A stretch of 34,373 nt of DNA from Desulfobacterales bacterium. GTDB taxonomy: Bacteria > Desulfobacterota > Desulfobacteria > Desulfobacterales > Desulfosalsimonadaceae. The stretch is from contig JAGYOX010000021.1 of the NCBI GenBank assembly GCA_018399235.1, positions 1 to 34,373 on the forward strand, in the 5' to 3' direction. The notes under the pieces were generated by a model. That model was not told where the DNA came from. It was given only the letters and a program-made list of their open reading frames with translations, and did no database searches. The position numbers and the translations under genes are program-made. Shown piece by piece: positions 1 to 7,655 of this stretch. Within the stretch, counting starts at the first letter, position 1. Each line of letters starts with the position of its first letter.

Positions 1-49
1 TAACTTAGGTAAAAAAAGTTTCAACGTCAAGTCATGATGGCAGCCAGGG

Positions 50-106
50 AACTCACGGTTCACGGTTCAGGGTTCACAGTTCACAGTTCACAGTTCACGG
101 TTCGGG
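50..106. repeat. Degenerate 8-bp tandem repeat (GTTCACRG)
   Basis: Successive units read GTTCACGG, GTTCAGG, GTTCACAG, GTTCACAG, GTTCACAG, GTTCACGG. Similar units recur at about 33301-33327, so this is a dispersed simple-repeat type in this genome. No function can be read from it. Confidence 0.75.
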
Positions 107-125
107 AGCGCCAGCCCCTGCCTTT

Positions 126-261
126 TGTCATTCCGAGGAACGAAAGTGACGAGGAATCTTGTTTGTTAAAGATTTCTCGCTTACGCTCGAAATGACAAAG
201 GGGAGGGCTCGAAATGACAAAGGGGAGGGCTCGAAATGACAAAGGGAGGGCTCGAAATGAC
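126..261. repeat. Palindromic intergenic repeat (TGTCATTCCGAGGA family), copy 1, with tandem right arm
   Basis: The left arm starts TGTCATTCCGAGGAACG at 126 and the imperfectly complementary right arm ends CTCGAAATGACA near 197, so the transcript could fold into a long hairpin. The right-arm end is then repeated in three tandem units of AAAGGGGAGGGCTCGAAATG-AC at 197-218, 219-240 and 241-261 (22, 22 and 21 bp). Related copies lie at 7362-7432, 11385-11489, 18567-18638 and 33434-33504. Confidence 0.85.
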
Positions 262-405
262 GGGATGGACGGCTTTTAGACACTTTTTTGAATTGCTTTC
301 TTAAAAAATACTGCTATGGCGGTAGAAAAGAGCTTTTTACAAAACCGTCAGTTTTTTATACAATAAAGAAAACCAAACCGATTAACTTGTCGAAAGGACC
401 AACCC

Positions 406-1980
406 ATGAGCCGTGGCATTCAGGAGCTTATATTTTACGGGGATGATATCCGGGTTGAAACGTTTCCGGAGGATACCCGGATGTTTTATGCCAAACCGCC
501 GCTTCCCGGAGTTGCCGATCCGGTCCAGACCATTCGGCACGCTCTTGATCATCCCGTCGGCGCAGAGCCATTGGAGAAACAGCTAAATAAAAACAGCACG
601 GTCACCATTGCCTTTGACGACCCTTGTCTGCCGATCCCCCTGATGCGAAATGACCCCCGGGGATTGATCATCCAGGAGCTGCTCCGGCGGCTTGCTAGAA
701 TCGGGGTTTCCAAGAAGAAAATCCGGCTGATCTGCGCTAACGGGCTCCACCGGAAGTTTACATTAAAAGAGTTGTCGTCGGTTCTGGGACGCCAGGTCAT
801 CCGGAAGCTCGGTCCGGAACGAATCGAATGTCATGATGCCACTCTATCGGACCGGCTCGTCGACCTGGGTACAACCGAAGCCGGCCGGGAAGTGGTAATC
901 AACCGGGCGGTCAAGGAATCCGATATCACGATCTATGTCAATGTGAATTTCACCTCCATGAACGGCGGCTGGAAAAGCATCCTGGTGGGACTGGGCGCAT
1001 GGCAAAGCATCCGCCACCATCACACACCGATCCAGTGGAACGGGATCGACTCCATCATGGAGCCGGAAAAAAGCCCCATGCATCAGGCATTGGCTGAAAT
1101 GGGCCAAAAGGTGGCGGAAAAATGCAACGTGTTTCAGATTGAAACCGTGATCAACAACCGGGTCTGGCCGGCAATGCTCTCCGGTCTGCTATCCCCAATC
1201 GGGCCGAACGCCGATGCGGGACCGGGCAAAACCTCGCGCGGCGGTCTTTTCAAGGCGGCGTCGGTATCCCCGCAGTTTATGAAACGCCGGGTCAGAAATA
1301 TGCTGCGTTCGGATTACCGGATGGTTGACGTGCATGCCGGAGCGATTGACCGGATCCATCCCCTGACCCTGGAAAAAATCTACGAACAGCAGAACGTTCA
1401 GGTGGATTCGCCGGTGGATATCCTGATCTTCGGGGTGCCGAATTTAAGCCCGTACAGCGTGTTTTCGGTGTTTAACCCGATTCTTTTGCGCGGGCTGGTT
1501 TTGGGGTACCTGCGCGGTATGTACAGGGGGCGCCCGCTGGTCAAGGAAAACGGCGTCATCATTGCCTGCAACCCCGGGTTTGAAAAGTTCCATGCCGGGC
1601 ATCACCCGTCCTATATTGATTTTTGGGAAAAGGACCTTGAGGCTCATACCGACCCGGAAGCTTGTTGGAGCGAGCTTTCCGAATCCTATGCCCACAATCA
1701 AAAATATCTTGAGAAATATCGCGATGGTTATGCCTATCACGGCACCCATGCGCTGATCAACTGGATGTGGAGCGGCATGGCCATGCGGCATGTAAACGGG
1801 GTGATCCTGGCCGGTTCGCGCCAGCCGGAAACCGCCAGGAAAATCGGGTTTATCCCGGCCGATGATTTGGGCTCGGCCATTCATATGGCAAGAGATATGG
1901 CAGGCAGAACCGCATCAATCGGATACCAGGTGATCCCCCCGCTTTTTGCGGTGGAGGTGGCGGGGGATCACGGCATATAA
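406..1980 (+). CDS. LarA-family (lactate racemase N-terminal domain) protein, divergent active site
   Basis: A 524-residue protein resembling LarA, the nickel-pincer-cofactor lactate racemase, and its many homologues. The N-terminal part shows the family pattern: FDDPCLPIP at 70-78, a helix leading to ANGLHRKFT at 111-119 (H115 corresponds to a catalytic His), LVDLGTTEAG at 151-160, and GGWKSI at 187-192 (K190 corresponds to the cofactor-attaching Lys). Two usual residues look changed: the Arg of the D-x-T-R motif is Leu75, and the second His that normally precedes the GG-x-K motif is missing. The substrate is therefore probably not lactate, and racemase activity is uncertain. The protein is longer than LarA (about 425 residues). 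No larB, larC or larE is nearby. The ATG at 406 has AAAGGA eight bases upstream. The gene stands alone, and its stop codon merges into a 7-bp tandem array. Family membership is fairly sure, function is not. Confidence 0.8.
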   Translation: MSRGIQELIFYGDDIRVETFPEDTRMFYAKPPLPGVADPVQTIRHALDHPVGAEPLEKQLNKNSTVTIAFDDPCLPIPLMRNDPRGLIIQELLRRLARIGVSKKKIRLICANGLHRKFTLKELSSVLGRQVIRKLGPERIECHDATLSDRLVDLGTTEAGREVVINRAVKESDITIYVNVNFTSMNGGWKSILVGLGAWQSIRHHHTPIQWNGIDSIMEPEKSPMHQALAEMGQKVAEKCNVFQIETVINNRVWPAMLSGLLSPIGPNADAGPGKTSRGGLFKAASVSPQFMKRRVRNMLRSDYRMVDVHAGAIDRIHPLTLEKIYEQQNVQVDSPVDILIFGVPNLSPYSVFSVFNPILLRGLVLGYLRGMYRGRPLVKENGVIIACNPGFEKFHAGHHPSYIDFWEKDLEAHTDPEACWSELSESYAHNQKYLEKYRDGYAYHGTHALINWMWSGMAMRHVNGVILAGSRQPETARKIGFIPADDLGSAIHMARDMAGRTASIGYQVIPPLFAVEVAGDHGI

Positions 1981-2075
1981 GGTATAGGGTATAGGGTTTA
2001 GGGTATAGGGTATAAGGTATAGGGTTTAGGGTATAGGGTTTAGGGTATAAGGTATAAGGTATAGGGTTTAGGGTA
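1978..2075. repeat. 14-unit 7-bp tandem repeat (TAGGGTW)
   Basis: From the stop codon of the LarA-family gene, fourteen 7-bp units run in perfect phase: TAAGGTA, TAGGGTA or TAGGGTT. The first unit's TAA is the stop codon itself. Related but shorter GGTATAAGG-like runs occur at about 2144-2153 and 33266-33297. It resembles a slipped-strand array. There is no sign of coding. Confidence 0.9.
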
Positions 2076-2264
2076 TAACAATCGAGGTTTCAGTTTTCAG
2101 TGTTCAGGTTTGCATTCAAAAAAGTCTGGCTCGTTTGCATTCAGGGTATAAGGTTAAAAAATCAAAAGCTTAGTGCCTTAGTCCCTCAGTCCCTCAGTGC
2201 CTTTACCCGTTCGCAAAACTTGCATATCGGCTGGTTTTAGGACGCGCGGCCCGGAGGAACACTT
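2076..2264. other. Intergenic spacer with short decayed repeats
   Basis: Converging genes end on either side (stop at 1980 on plus, stop at 2265 on minus). The spacer contains short decayed repeats such as CCTTAGTCCCTCAGTCCCTC around 2176-2195. I saw no hairpin with a U-tract that would clearly terminate either gene. Confidence 0.5.
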
Positions 2265-3512
2265 TCAATAACCTTTTCTATCCGCCAGCATCTCCATGAA
2301 GGCATCTACCCGCGTTTGAAACTGGGCCATGGAAAAATTCCGCTCATCCATGTGGTCCGCGTCGATGATGACCGAAGGAATATTTAGCTCTTCTTCCAGC
2401 GCCCGTTTAATCTCCATCTGACCCAGGGTGATCGGGATACAGGACTTGTTGCGGTGAAATATCACCCCGTCAATGGCGTATTCCCGGCAGGCATTTAGAA
2501 CCATTTCCTTTCTTTTATTGATGGAGACGCAGGAGACCAGCGGGTAGGACTTGAGGCTTTTTAAGGCAAGCGAACGGATCGGGTTTTGAGGATCCATCCG
2601 GATGGACCAGGCCGCGGAATAGGTTTCTGCAACTACCACGCCGCCGGCGGCTTCGAAATAATTAAACAGCCCCATATTGTACCAGAGCGGTATGTTGTCC
2701 CAGAACAGCCGGAGTTTTTCATTTTCTATGACCCCGGAACCGGACTCAGCCTTTTGCCTGACTTCATCCCTTACCCGGGTCAGGTAGTCGACCGCCTTTT
2801 GGGTCCCCTGCAATGTCACCATGACGAACATGATTCCCATTTCAGCGGCTGAAAACGGAACCGGTATGTAACGCCGAAACGACATGATTTCATCCCACAG
2901 GGCGCAGGCTTGGTCGGAGAGTACAACCGTTTCCCGGAGCCGGTCCATGTCAAGCCTTCGTCCGGTTGTCTCTGTCACAAAGTTTATCAGCCGCTCGCTT
3001 TCGGCAATGGCGTAGTCAATGTGGGTATCGTTGATATCCTCTATCGCCACCTGGGGCAGATCCGCCGAAAATACGGCGGCTTTTGGAAACCGACGTTCAA
3101 GGGCGTGGAAGATTTTCATCACCGGCACGCAGCCCCCGCCCGGGGTGAACAGGATATCCGGCTCGGGAAGGCCGCCCAGGGGCGTATCTTTTTCATTCAT
3201 CAACCCGTTCACATAGCCGATAATGTTTCTTAAATACCCGCAAATATCCCTGGAATAGCCCATATCCTCTGAGACCTTGAAGTTCTGGGGCGTGAGGCCG
3301 AATGCCGCGCACACCGGCGACCAGTTTTCCGGGAAAACGGGCTGTACATCCATGGCATAGCAAAGCTCAATCACCCCGTTCATGGGCGGCATCCATGCCA
3401 CCGGCCGGCCTTCGGCCTTTGCCGTCTGGCAATTCAAATAGTATTCTGTCACCAGCCGGTTTAGTTCTTTGGAGGTTTTCAGCCGCTTCTTGGATTTTCT
3501 CTCTTCTGTCAT
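2265..3512 (-). CDS. 2-hydroxyacyl-CoA dehydratase / benzoyl-CoA reductase-like subunit (HGD-D family), second subunit
   Basis: A 415-residue HGD-D family protein (2-hydroxyglutaryl-CoA dehydratase D-component, the family that also holds benzoyl-CoA reductase BcrB/BcrC). Such proteins form heterodimers that bind a [4Fe-4S] cluster and CoA thioesters and need an ATP-driven activator for one-electron reduction. The pattern is visible in VAWMPPMNGVIELCYAMD (38-55), FPEN (60-63), VCAAFG (67-72) and SEDMGYSRDICGYLRN (81-96); C51, C68 and C91 are candidate cluster ligands. I chose the ATG at 3512, seven bases after the preceding stop codon begins (TAA at 3519-3517), giving tight coupling; an upstream start at 3587 would overlap the previous gene by 71 bases. 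Last gene of a four-gene operon. The substrate cannot be read from sequence: dehydratase and aryl-CoA reductase are both possible. Confidence 0.85.
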   Translation of the reverse strand: MTEERKSKKRLKTSKELNRLVTEYYLNCQTAKAEGRPVAWMPPMNGVIELCYAMDVQPVFPENWSPVCAAFGLTPQNFKVSEDMGYSRDICGYLRNIIGYVNGLMNEKDTPLGGLPEPDILFTPGGGCVPVMKIFHALERRFPKAAVFSADLPQVAIEDINDTHIDYAIAESERLINFVTETTGRRLDMDRLRETVVLSDQACALWDEIMSFRRYIPVPFSAAEMGIMFVMVTLQGTQKAVDYLTRVRDEVRQKAESGSGVIENEKLRLFWDNIPLWYNMGLFNYFEAAGGVVVAETYSAAWSIRMDPQNPIRSLALKSLKSYPLVSCVSINKRKEMVLNACREYAIDGVIFHRNKSCIPITLGQMEIKRALEEELNIPSVIIDADHMDERNFSMAQFQTRVDAFMEMLADRKGY

Positions 3513-3516
3513 CTGT

Positions 3517-4626
3517 TTACGCCCCGACCATTTCAAAAAAGCTTTCAAGCCGGGTTTTGATCTGTCCGCCAGGCTGCCAGGATTCATCCAATTCCAAAAG
3601 CAGCACCGGCCATCCTTTTTCCTTAAATGCTTTTAAAAGGCTGGGATAATCGGAAAGATGGGGGGTGCAGAATTTTTGTATAATCAATATCATGGCTTTC
3701 GCACCGGATTTTTGCATTAGTTCGATGAGCGGGGCCAACCGGTCCTCCGCCCGGCTCCTGGCCGGACAGGGCATGCGCTGTATATACCGGTTGATGAGGC
3801 GATCCACGGGGGAGCCGCCGTCGGCTGCCGCGGGAACCAGCTGGCGGTAGCCGTTACAGAGATCGTCTGCAACAATCCGGCCGCCTGAGGATTCAATCAT
3901 TTCAATGATTGTGGGATCTTCAACCAAACTGCCGGAAATCATCACCGGGATGTCCTGTTTTTTTTCCGCGTTTGCATTCCGGAGATGGGTTTTAAGGGCC
4001 TTTAGCATATCGAGATACGCCTCCGGGGAAGAAACGGCCCCGGCCTCGATAAGGGTTAGCATCTGTTGGGTGCTCAAGGGGAGATCCCCTTTAAAAGAGC
4101 GTTCATAAAAATCCAGCAGGATATTTCGTATCTCCGTGTAAAGGCCAAGGGAGCTGTCCAGTTTGGACTCACTGAAGCTGCCGCCAAGGGCATTTAACTT
4201 TTCGACCACCTCGTTCAGGGCGGATTTATAAAATGCCCGGGCTTCCGGATTTGAGTTATAGGGCAGGGGGAGGGTATGATAGATACCGCCGCCGATGGCA
4301 TCCCGCCAGATATTGACGGCGCCACATGCCGCATCACAGGAATAGCCCTGTACAACGCCGGATAGGAAATCATATTTACCGTTTAATGCTTTTTCCAGGG
4401 CGCGCTTCATAAACGGGCAGATAAAGTCCGGCATATGGGCGTAGGCTTTTTCAACCGCCCCGGCGTCTCCGGTTATCCGGATGGGGGTGAATCCGGCGGC
4501 ATGAATCACCTCAATGGGTGTGTATGTGCAGAAATAGCCGATCGCGGGCAGGACTTTTTCGAGCTGGTCCCGCTTTTTAAACTGATTGATAGCCGCTTCA
4601 AAGGGCTGGATGAGATTTTCAAGCAT
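3517..4626 (-). CDS. 2-hydroxyacyl-CoA dehydratase / benzoyl-CoA reductase-like subunit (HGD-D family), first subunit
   Basis: A 369-residue HGD-D family protein and the natural partner of the next gene. The N-terminus has the family signature IGYFCTYTPIEVIHAAG (29-45), then ICPFMKRALE (69-78) and GYSCDAACGAVNIWR (94-108). C33, C70 and C97/C101 are candidate [4Fe-4S] ligands. It is shorter than its partner, as is usual for the two unequal subunits in dehydratases and in BcrB/BcrC. It starts five bases after the stop codon of the acyl-CoA ligase gene, so co-translation is likely and the ligase probably makes its CoA-thioester substrate. No activator ATPase (HgdC/BcrA/BcrD type) is present in the window and would have to come from elsewhere. 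Family is confident; whether it acts on 2-hydroxyacyl-CoA, an aromatic acyl-CoA or something else is open. Confidence 0.87.
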   Translation of the reverse strand: MLENLIQPFEAAINQFKKRDQLEKVLPAIGYFCTYTPIEVIHAAGFTPIRITGDAGAVEKAYAHMPDFICPFMKRALEKALNGKYDFLSGVVQGYSCDAACGAVNIWRDAIGGGIYHTLPLPYNSNPEARAFYKSALNEVVEKLNALGGSFSESKLDSSLGLYTEIRNILLDFYERSFKGDLPLSTQQMLTLIEAGAVSSPEAYLDMLKALKTHLRNANAEKKQDIPVMISGSLVEDPTIIEMIESSGGRIVADDLCNGYRQLVPAAADGGSPVDRLINRYIQRMPCPARSRAEDRLAPLIELMQKSGAKAMILIIQKFCTPHLSDYPSLLKAFKEKGWPVLLLELDESWQPGGQIKTRLESFFEMVGA

Positions 4627-4631
4627 ATTTA

Positions 4632-6311
4632 CTAAGCCGCTTCTCCGGATTTTTGAATTTCGGCATCCCGGAGCTTTCTCCTAAGTATTTTGCCAACCGC
4701 GCTTTTCGGCAGTTCATCGAGGAATTCGACCTGTTTCGGCACCTTGTACGGCGCAAGGTGTTGCTTGCAGTACTGGATAACCTCCTCTTCGGTTAGCTTT
4801 TCCCCCTTTTTAAGGACGACAAACGCCTTGACGGTTTCGCCCCTGTACTTATCAGGCTTGCCAATGGCGCAGGCCTCCAGGATCTTCGGATGGTCGAAGA
4901 GGATATTGTCGAGCTCGATGGGGTAGATGTTGTAGCCGCCGGCGATGATCATATCCTTTTTGCGGTCCACAATGGTCAGGTAGCCGTCTTCGTCAAATTT
5001 GCCGATATCACCGCTGTAAAACCAGCCGTCTTTCAGGACGGCCTGGGTTTCTTCAGGCTTTTTATAATAGCCCTTCATCACCTGCGGACCCTTGATGGCA
5101 ATTTCACCGGGTTCCCCGGCCGGCATCTCCGTTTCCCCGGTCTCAATATCCATCAGCTTGACATCCGTATCCGGCACCGGGCAACCCACGGTTCCGGGTT
5201 TAATCTTGCCGCCCCAGGGGGTGACGGTAACAATCGGCGTATTTTCGGTCGAGCCGTAAACCTCGCACATGTCCGCGCCGGTCAGCTCTTTTAAATCGCG
5301 GATGGTATCGGCCGCCAGCGGTGCGGCCCCCGAAAAAAACCCTTTGATCGAGGAAAGCTCCATTTTGCGGAACTCGGGCTCGGCCAGAAGCCCCACGAAA
5401 ATGGTGGGCACGCCCGGAAGGAATGTGGGCTTGTATTTTTTAATCATTTTAATGTTGATTTGCGCATCCGGCCTCGGAACCAGGATAACCTCCCAGGCCT
5501 TCCAGATGCAGTAGTTCTGGATGGCGGTAAATCCGGCGGCGTGAAAGAACGGGAAGTTTCCCACCAGCCGCTCTTCGCCTGGATTGAGCTCCGGGAACCA
5601 GGCCTCGAACTGCTGGACGTTGCTGCTTAAGTTGGCATGGGTGAGCATCACGCCCTTGCTTTGTCCAGTGGTGCCGCCGGTATAGAGCAGGGCTGCCAGT
5701 TCCTCCCAGTGGCTTTGCTCTTCTAAGGGCGTGTCCGGATACCGGGATATGATTTTTTTGAATTCAAAAATATCGTCCGCTTCAGGGATTTTCCGGTACA
5801 TCTCGCGTTTGGCCAATGGAAACAACTGTTTTAACGGAAAGGGGAGAGACGCGTTCAGGTTACAGGCGATGATTTTTTCGATTTTTATCTGATTACGGAT
5901 TTTTTCGATCCTGGGCAAAAGAAGGGAAAGCGTAATCAGGAGTTTTGAGTCCGAATCATTTAACTGGTAGGCCAGCTCGCGTTCGGTATAGAGGGGGTTG
6001 TTCTGAACGGTAACCGCGCCTATGCGGAAGACCGCGTAATTGGCAATGACCACCTCGGGGATGTTCGGCAGGCAGACCGCCACCTTGTCTCCCGGCTGGA
6101 TTCCGAAATCAATTAAAGCGCGGGCAAATGCGTTGACGAGTCGGTCAAGCTGGGCAAAAGAGATTTTTTTGCCCATGTAATTCAGGGCGGTATGGTCGGG
6201 AAAGTTTTTGGCGGAACGGGCAAGGGCGGCGGAAACGGTGACTTTTTCATACTCGAGGTGCTTTTTTACACCCGGCGCATAGGATTTATACCAGAGTTTT
6301 TCTTCGGTCAT
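4632..6311 (-). CDS. AMP-forming acyl-CoA synthetase (long-chain-fatty-acid-CoA ligase type)
   Basis: A 559-residue ANL-superfamily enzyme that activates a carboxylic acid with ATP to the acyl-adenylate and then to the CoA thioester. Signatures appear in order: the P-loop-like LLYTGGTTGQSKGVMLTHAN (208-227), VYGSTENTP (about 355), the hinge and adenine region GWFYSGDIGKFDEDGYLTIV followed by DRKKDMIIAGGYNIYP (about 432-468), and the C-terminal catalytic lysine motif KSAVGKILRRKL (about 540-551). Length and motifs fit FadD-like ligases. It is second in a four-gene minus-strand operon: 32 bases separate it from the upstream hydrolase and 5 bases from the downstream HGD-D subunit. That context suggests it supplies the thioester substrate for the HGD-D pair, so its real acid may be aromatic, cyclic or branched rather than a plain fatty acid. 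Confidence 0.92.
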   Translation of the reverse strand: MTEEKLWYKSYAPGVKKHLEYEKVTVSAALARSAKNFPDHTALNYMGKKISFAQLDRLVNAFARALIDFGIQPGDKVAVCLPNIPEVVIANYAVFRIGAVTVQNNPLYTERELAYQLNDSDSKLLITLSLLLPRIEKIRNQIKIEKIIACNLNASLPFPLKQLFPLAKREMYRKIPEADDIFEFKKIISRYPDTPLEEQSHWEELAALLYTGGTTGQSKGVMLTHANLSSNVQQFEAWFPELNPGEERLVGNFPFFHAAGFTAIQNYCIWKAWEVILVPRPDAQINIKMIKKYKPTFLPGVPTIFVGLLAEPEFRKMELSSIKGFFSGAAPLAADTIRDLKELTGADMCEVYGSTENTPIVTVTPWGGKIKPGTVGCPVPDTDVKLMDIETGETEMPAGEPGEIAIKGPQVMKGYYKKPEETQAVLKDGWFYSGDIGKFDEDGYLTIVDRKKDMIIAGGYNIYPIELDNILFDHPKILEACAIGKPDKYRGETVKAFVVLKKGEKLTEEEVIQYCKQHLAPYKVPKQVEFLDELPKSAVGKILRRKLRDAEIQKSGEAA

Positions 6312-6343
6312 GGAGGGCCTCCAAACGTATGGATAATAGTTGG

Positions 6344-7237
6344 TTATCCGGCCAGATGCGTTAATAAAAATTCCGTCTGTTTTTCAATGGCATCGGCAAA
6401 CGCATCCCCTTTATAAATTTCAAAGTGCCCAAACGGATATTTCACCAGCTGGCCTTTGGGCATCTTGTTTGCGGTTTTTTCCACAGCCGTCGCATCAATT
6501 AACGAGTCGCGCTCGCCCATCATTACAAGCGCGGGGCATTTAACCCGTTTCGCGTAAGTGATCGGCCGGTAGGCGGCGAATTTTAATAGAATCCGGGCCG
6601 GACAGCCGTTTTGCCAGTTTGAGTCTGCGGGGATCAAGGCGCAATAGCCTTCATAGCACTCCGGTGTGTTCATGACGGCGAATTCGTCCGGTTTGCCGAT
6701 AACCTTGACGTAGTAAGGGGCCCGAAAGGTGAGAATGCGGCTGAGATCCCGTATGCCGTGCGGCATGGCCTGCATTAGAAACCTCGGGCCCAGTTTCAGG
6801 GTGGTGGAGATGGCATCGACAAACGGTACCTGGGCAATAATAGCAGATATTTTCGGGTCTCCGGCGGCAGTGACAATGACATGGCCACCGCTGAAAGAAC
6901 TGCCCCACAGCGCAATGCGGCCTGGATCGATATCTTCAAGCGACCGTACATGTAAAATGGCAGCCGTCCAGTCCTGCAAATGCCGTTTCGGGTCAACCAG
7001 GTTTCTGGGCATGCCGTCGCTGTCGCCAAAGCACCGGTAGTCAAAGATATATACGGCAAGCCCGTTTTCGGCGAATTTTTCCGCATAATCCGGTAAACCG
7101 AATGTCCGTTCGGCGGCAAATCCGTGGGCCATAATGACAACCGGCGGCTTTTTAACATCCGTTGGCAGATACAGCTCCCCGGCACACCGGGTCTGTTGGC
7201 TGTAAAACGTGGAAGCGGATACGGCGAATTTTTTCAT
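6344..7237 (-). CDS. Alpha/beta hydrolase
   Basis: A 297-residue alpha/beta-hydrolase fold protein. It shows the oxyanion-region VVIMAHGFAAERTFG (33-47), the strand VYIFDYRCFGDSDG (62-75), the nucleophile elbow LWGSSFSGGHV (110-120, Ser114 the likely nucleophile), an acidic-residue loop MMGERDSLID (about 240-249) and the catalytic-histidine segment YPFGHFEIY (about 268-276). There is no signal peptide, so it is cytoplasmic. It resembles the peptidase S15 / dienelactone-hydrolase-like group, whose members cleave esters, thioesters or amides. As first gene of the ligase/HGD-D operon it may release the substrate acid from an ester or act as a thioesterase; this is inference. The ATG at 7237 follows a GGAGGGAT-type ribosome binding site on the minus strand. 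Confidence 0.85.
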   Translation of the reverse strand: MKKFAVSASTFYSQQTRCAGELYLPTDVKKPPVVIMAHGFAAERTFGLPDYAEKFAENGLAVYIFDYRCFGDSDGMPRNLVDPKRHLQDWTAAILHVRSLEDIDPGRIALWGSSFSGGHVIVTAAGDPKISAIIAQVPFVDAISTTLKLGPRFLMQAMPHGIRDLSRILTFRAPYYVKVIGKPDEFAVMNTPECYEGYCALIPADSNWQNGCPARILLKFAAYRPITYAKRVKCPALVMMGERDSLIDATAVEKTANKMPKGQLVKYPFGHFEIYKGDAFADAIEKQTEFLLTHLAG

Positions 7238-7655
7238 GCTATCCCTCCATTACGGCTTGAAGCAGGGCATATGTTTTGGTGGGATTACAAACAGTGTTGA
7301 GAATTATATCGGTAAAATTGATTTTTTTCGAGCCCAGCAATTTTACCACATGCATTCATGCTGTCATTCCGAGGAGCGCAAGCGACGAGGAATCTTAATG
7401 CAAAAGATTCCTCGCTACCGCTCGGAATGACAGTAGTGAGTGCTTTTAAAACAGCCTCTAAAAATACAACAAATTGTTACTGAACTAAATTAATATATCT
7501 TAAATTTTATTTCCTATCTACCCTAACTTTACTGTAAAATCAAGATGATAATGAAGAGGTATGGCCGGGCCAGGGATAAACGGCTCGACCCTGGTATTTT
7601 GTGTCCGAAATCACAAATCCCAAGCACCAATGGGCCAGGATGCTTTATTTGCCCG
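7238..7655. other. Intergenic region with repeats
   Basis: This 418-base gap lies downstream of the GlmS-like gene and upstream of the hydrolase operon, both on the minus strand. It holds palindromic repeat copy 2 (7362-7432), an AT-rich stretch (about 7440-7550) that is the likely promoter zone of the hydrolase operon, and a hairpin with arms CCAGGG/CCCTGG at about 7568-7592 without a clear U-tract. Around 7605-7635 sits a fragment related to the AT-rich repeat seen at 22268 and 30777 (ACAAATCCCAAGCACCAA). No gene is visible. Confidence 0.6.
7362..7432. repeat. Palindromic intergenic repeat (TGTCATTCCGAGGA family), copy 2
   Basis: Left arm TGTCATTCCGAGGAGCG, centre AATCTTAATGCAAAAGATT, right arm ending CTCGGAATGACA. 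This is the best-matched palindrome of the family: the arms pair almost throughout. Confidence 0.85.

Larger units (their letters stand above)
1..405. other. Intergenic, repeat-rich leader
   Basis: No convincing gene lies here. It holds a degenerate 8-bp array built on GTTCACAG/GTTCACGG (about 50-106), a palindromic repeat with tandem extensions (126-261) and a flank shared with two other repeat copies (about 262-345). The last 60 bases are AT-rich and end in AAAGGA eight bases before the ATG at 406, a plausible ribosome binding site for the next gene. Confidence 0.7.

Noticed and set aside
126-261. CRISPR array
   Set aside because: Units are directly adjacent without unique spacers, and the unit is part of a dispersed palindrome family; no cas gene is present.
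1978-2075. Telomere or chromosome end
   Set aside because: The heptamer resembles plant telomere repeats, but the array is short, internal and flanked by ordinary bacterial genes.
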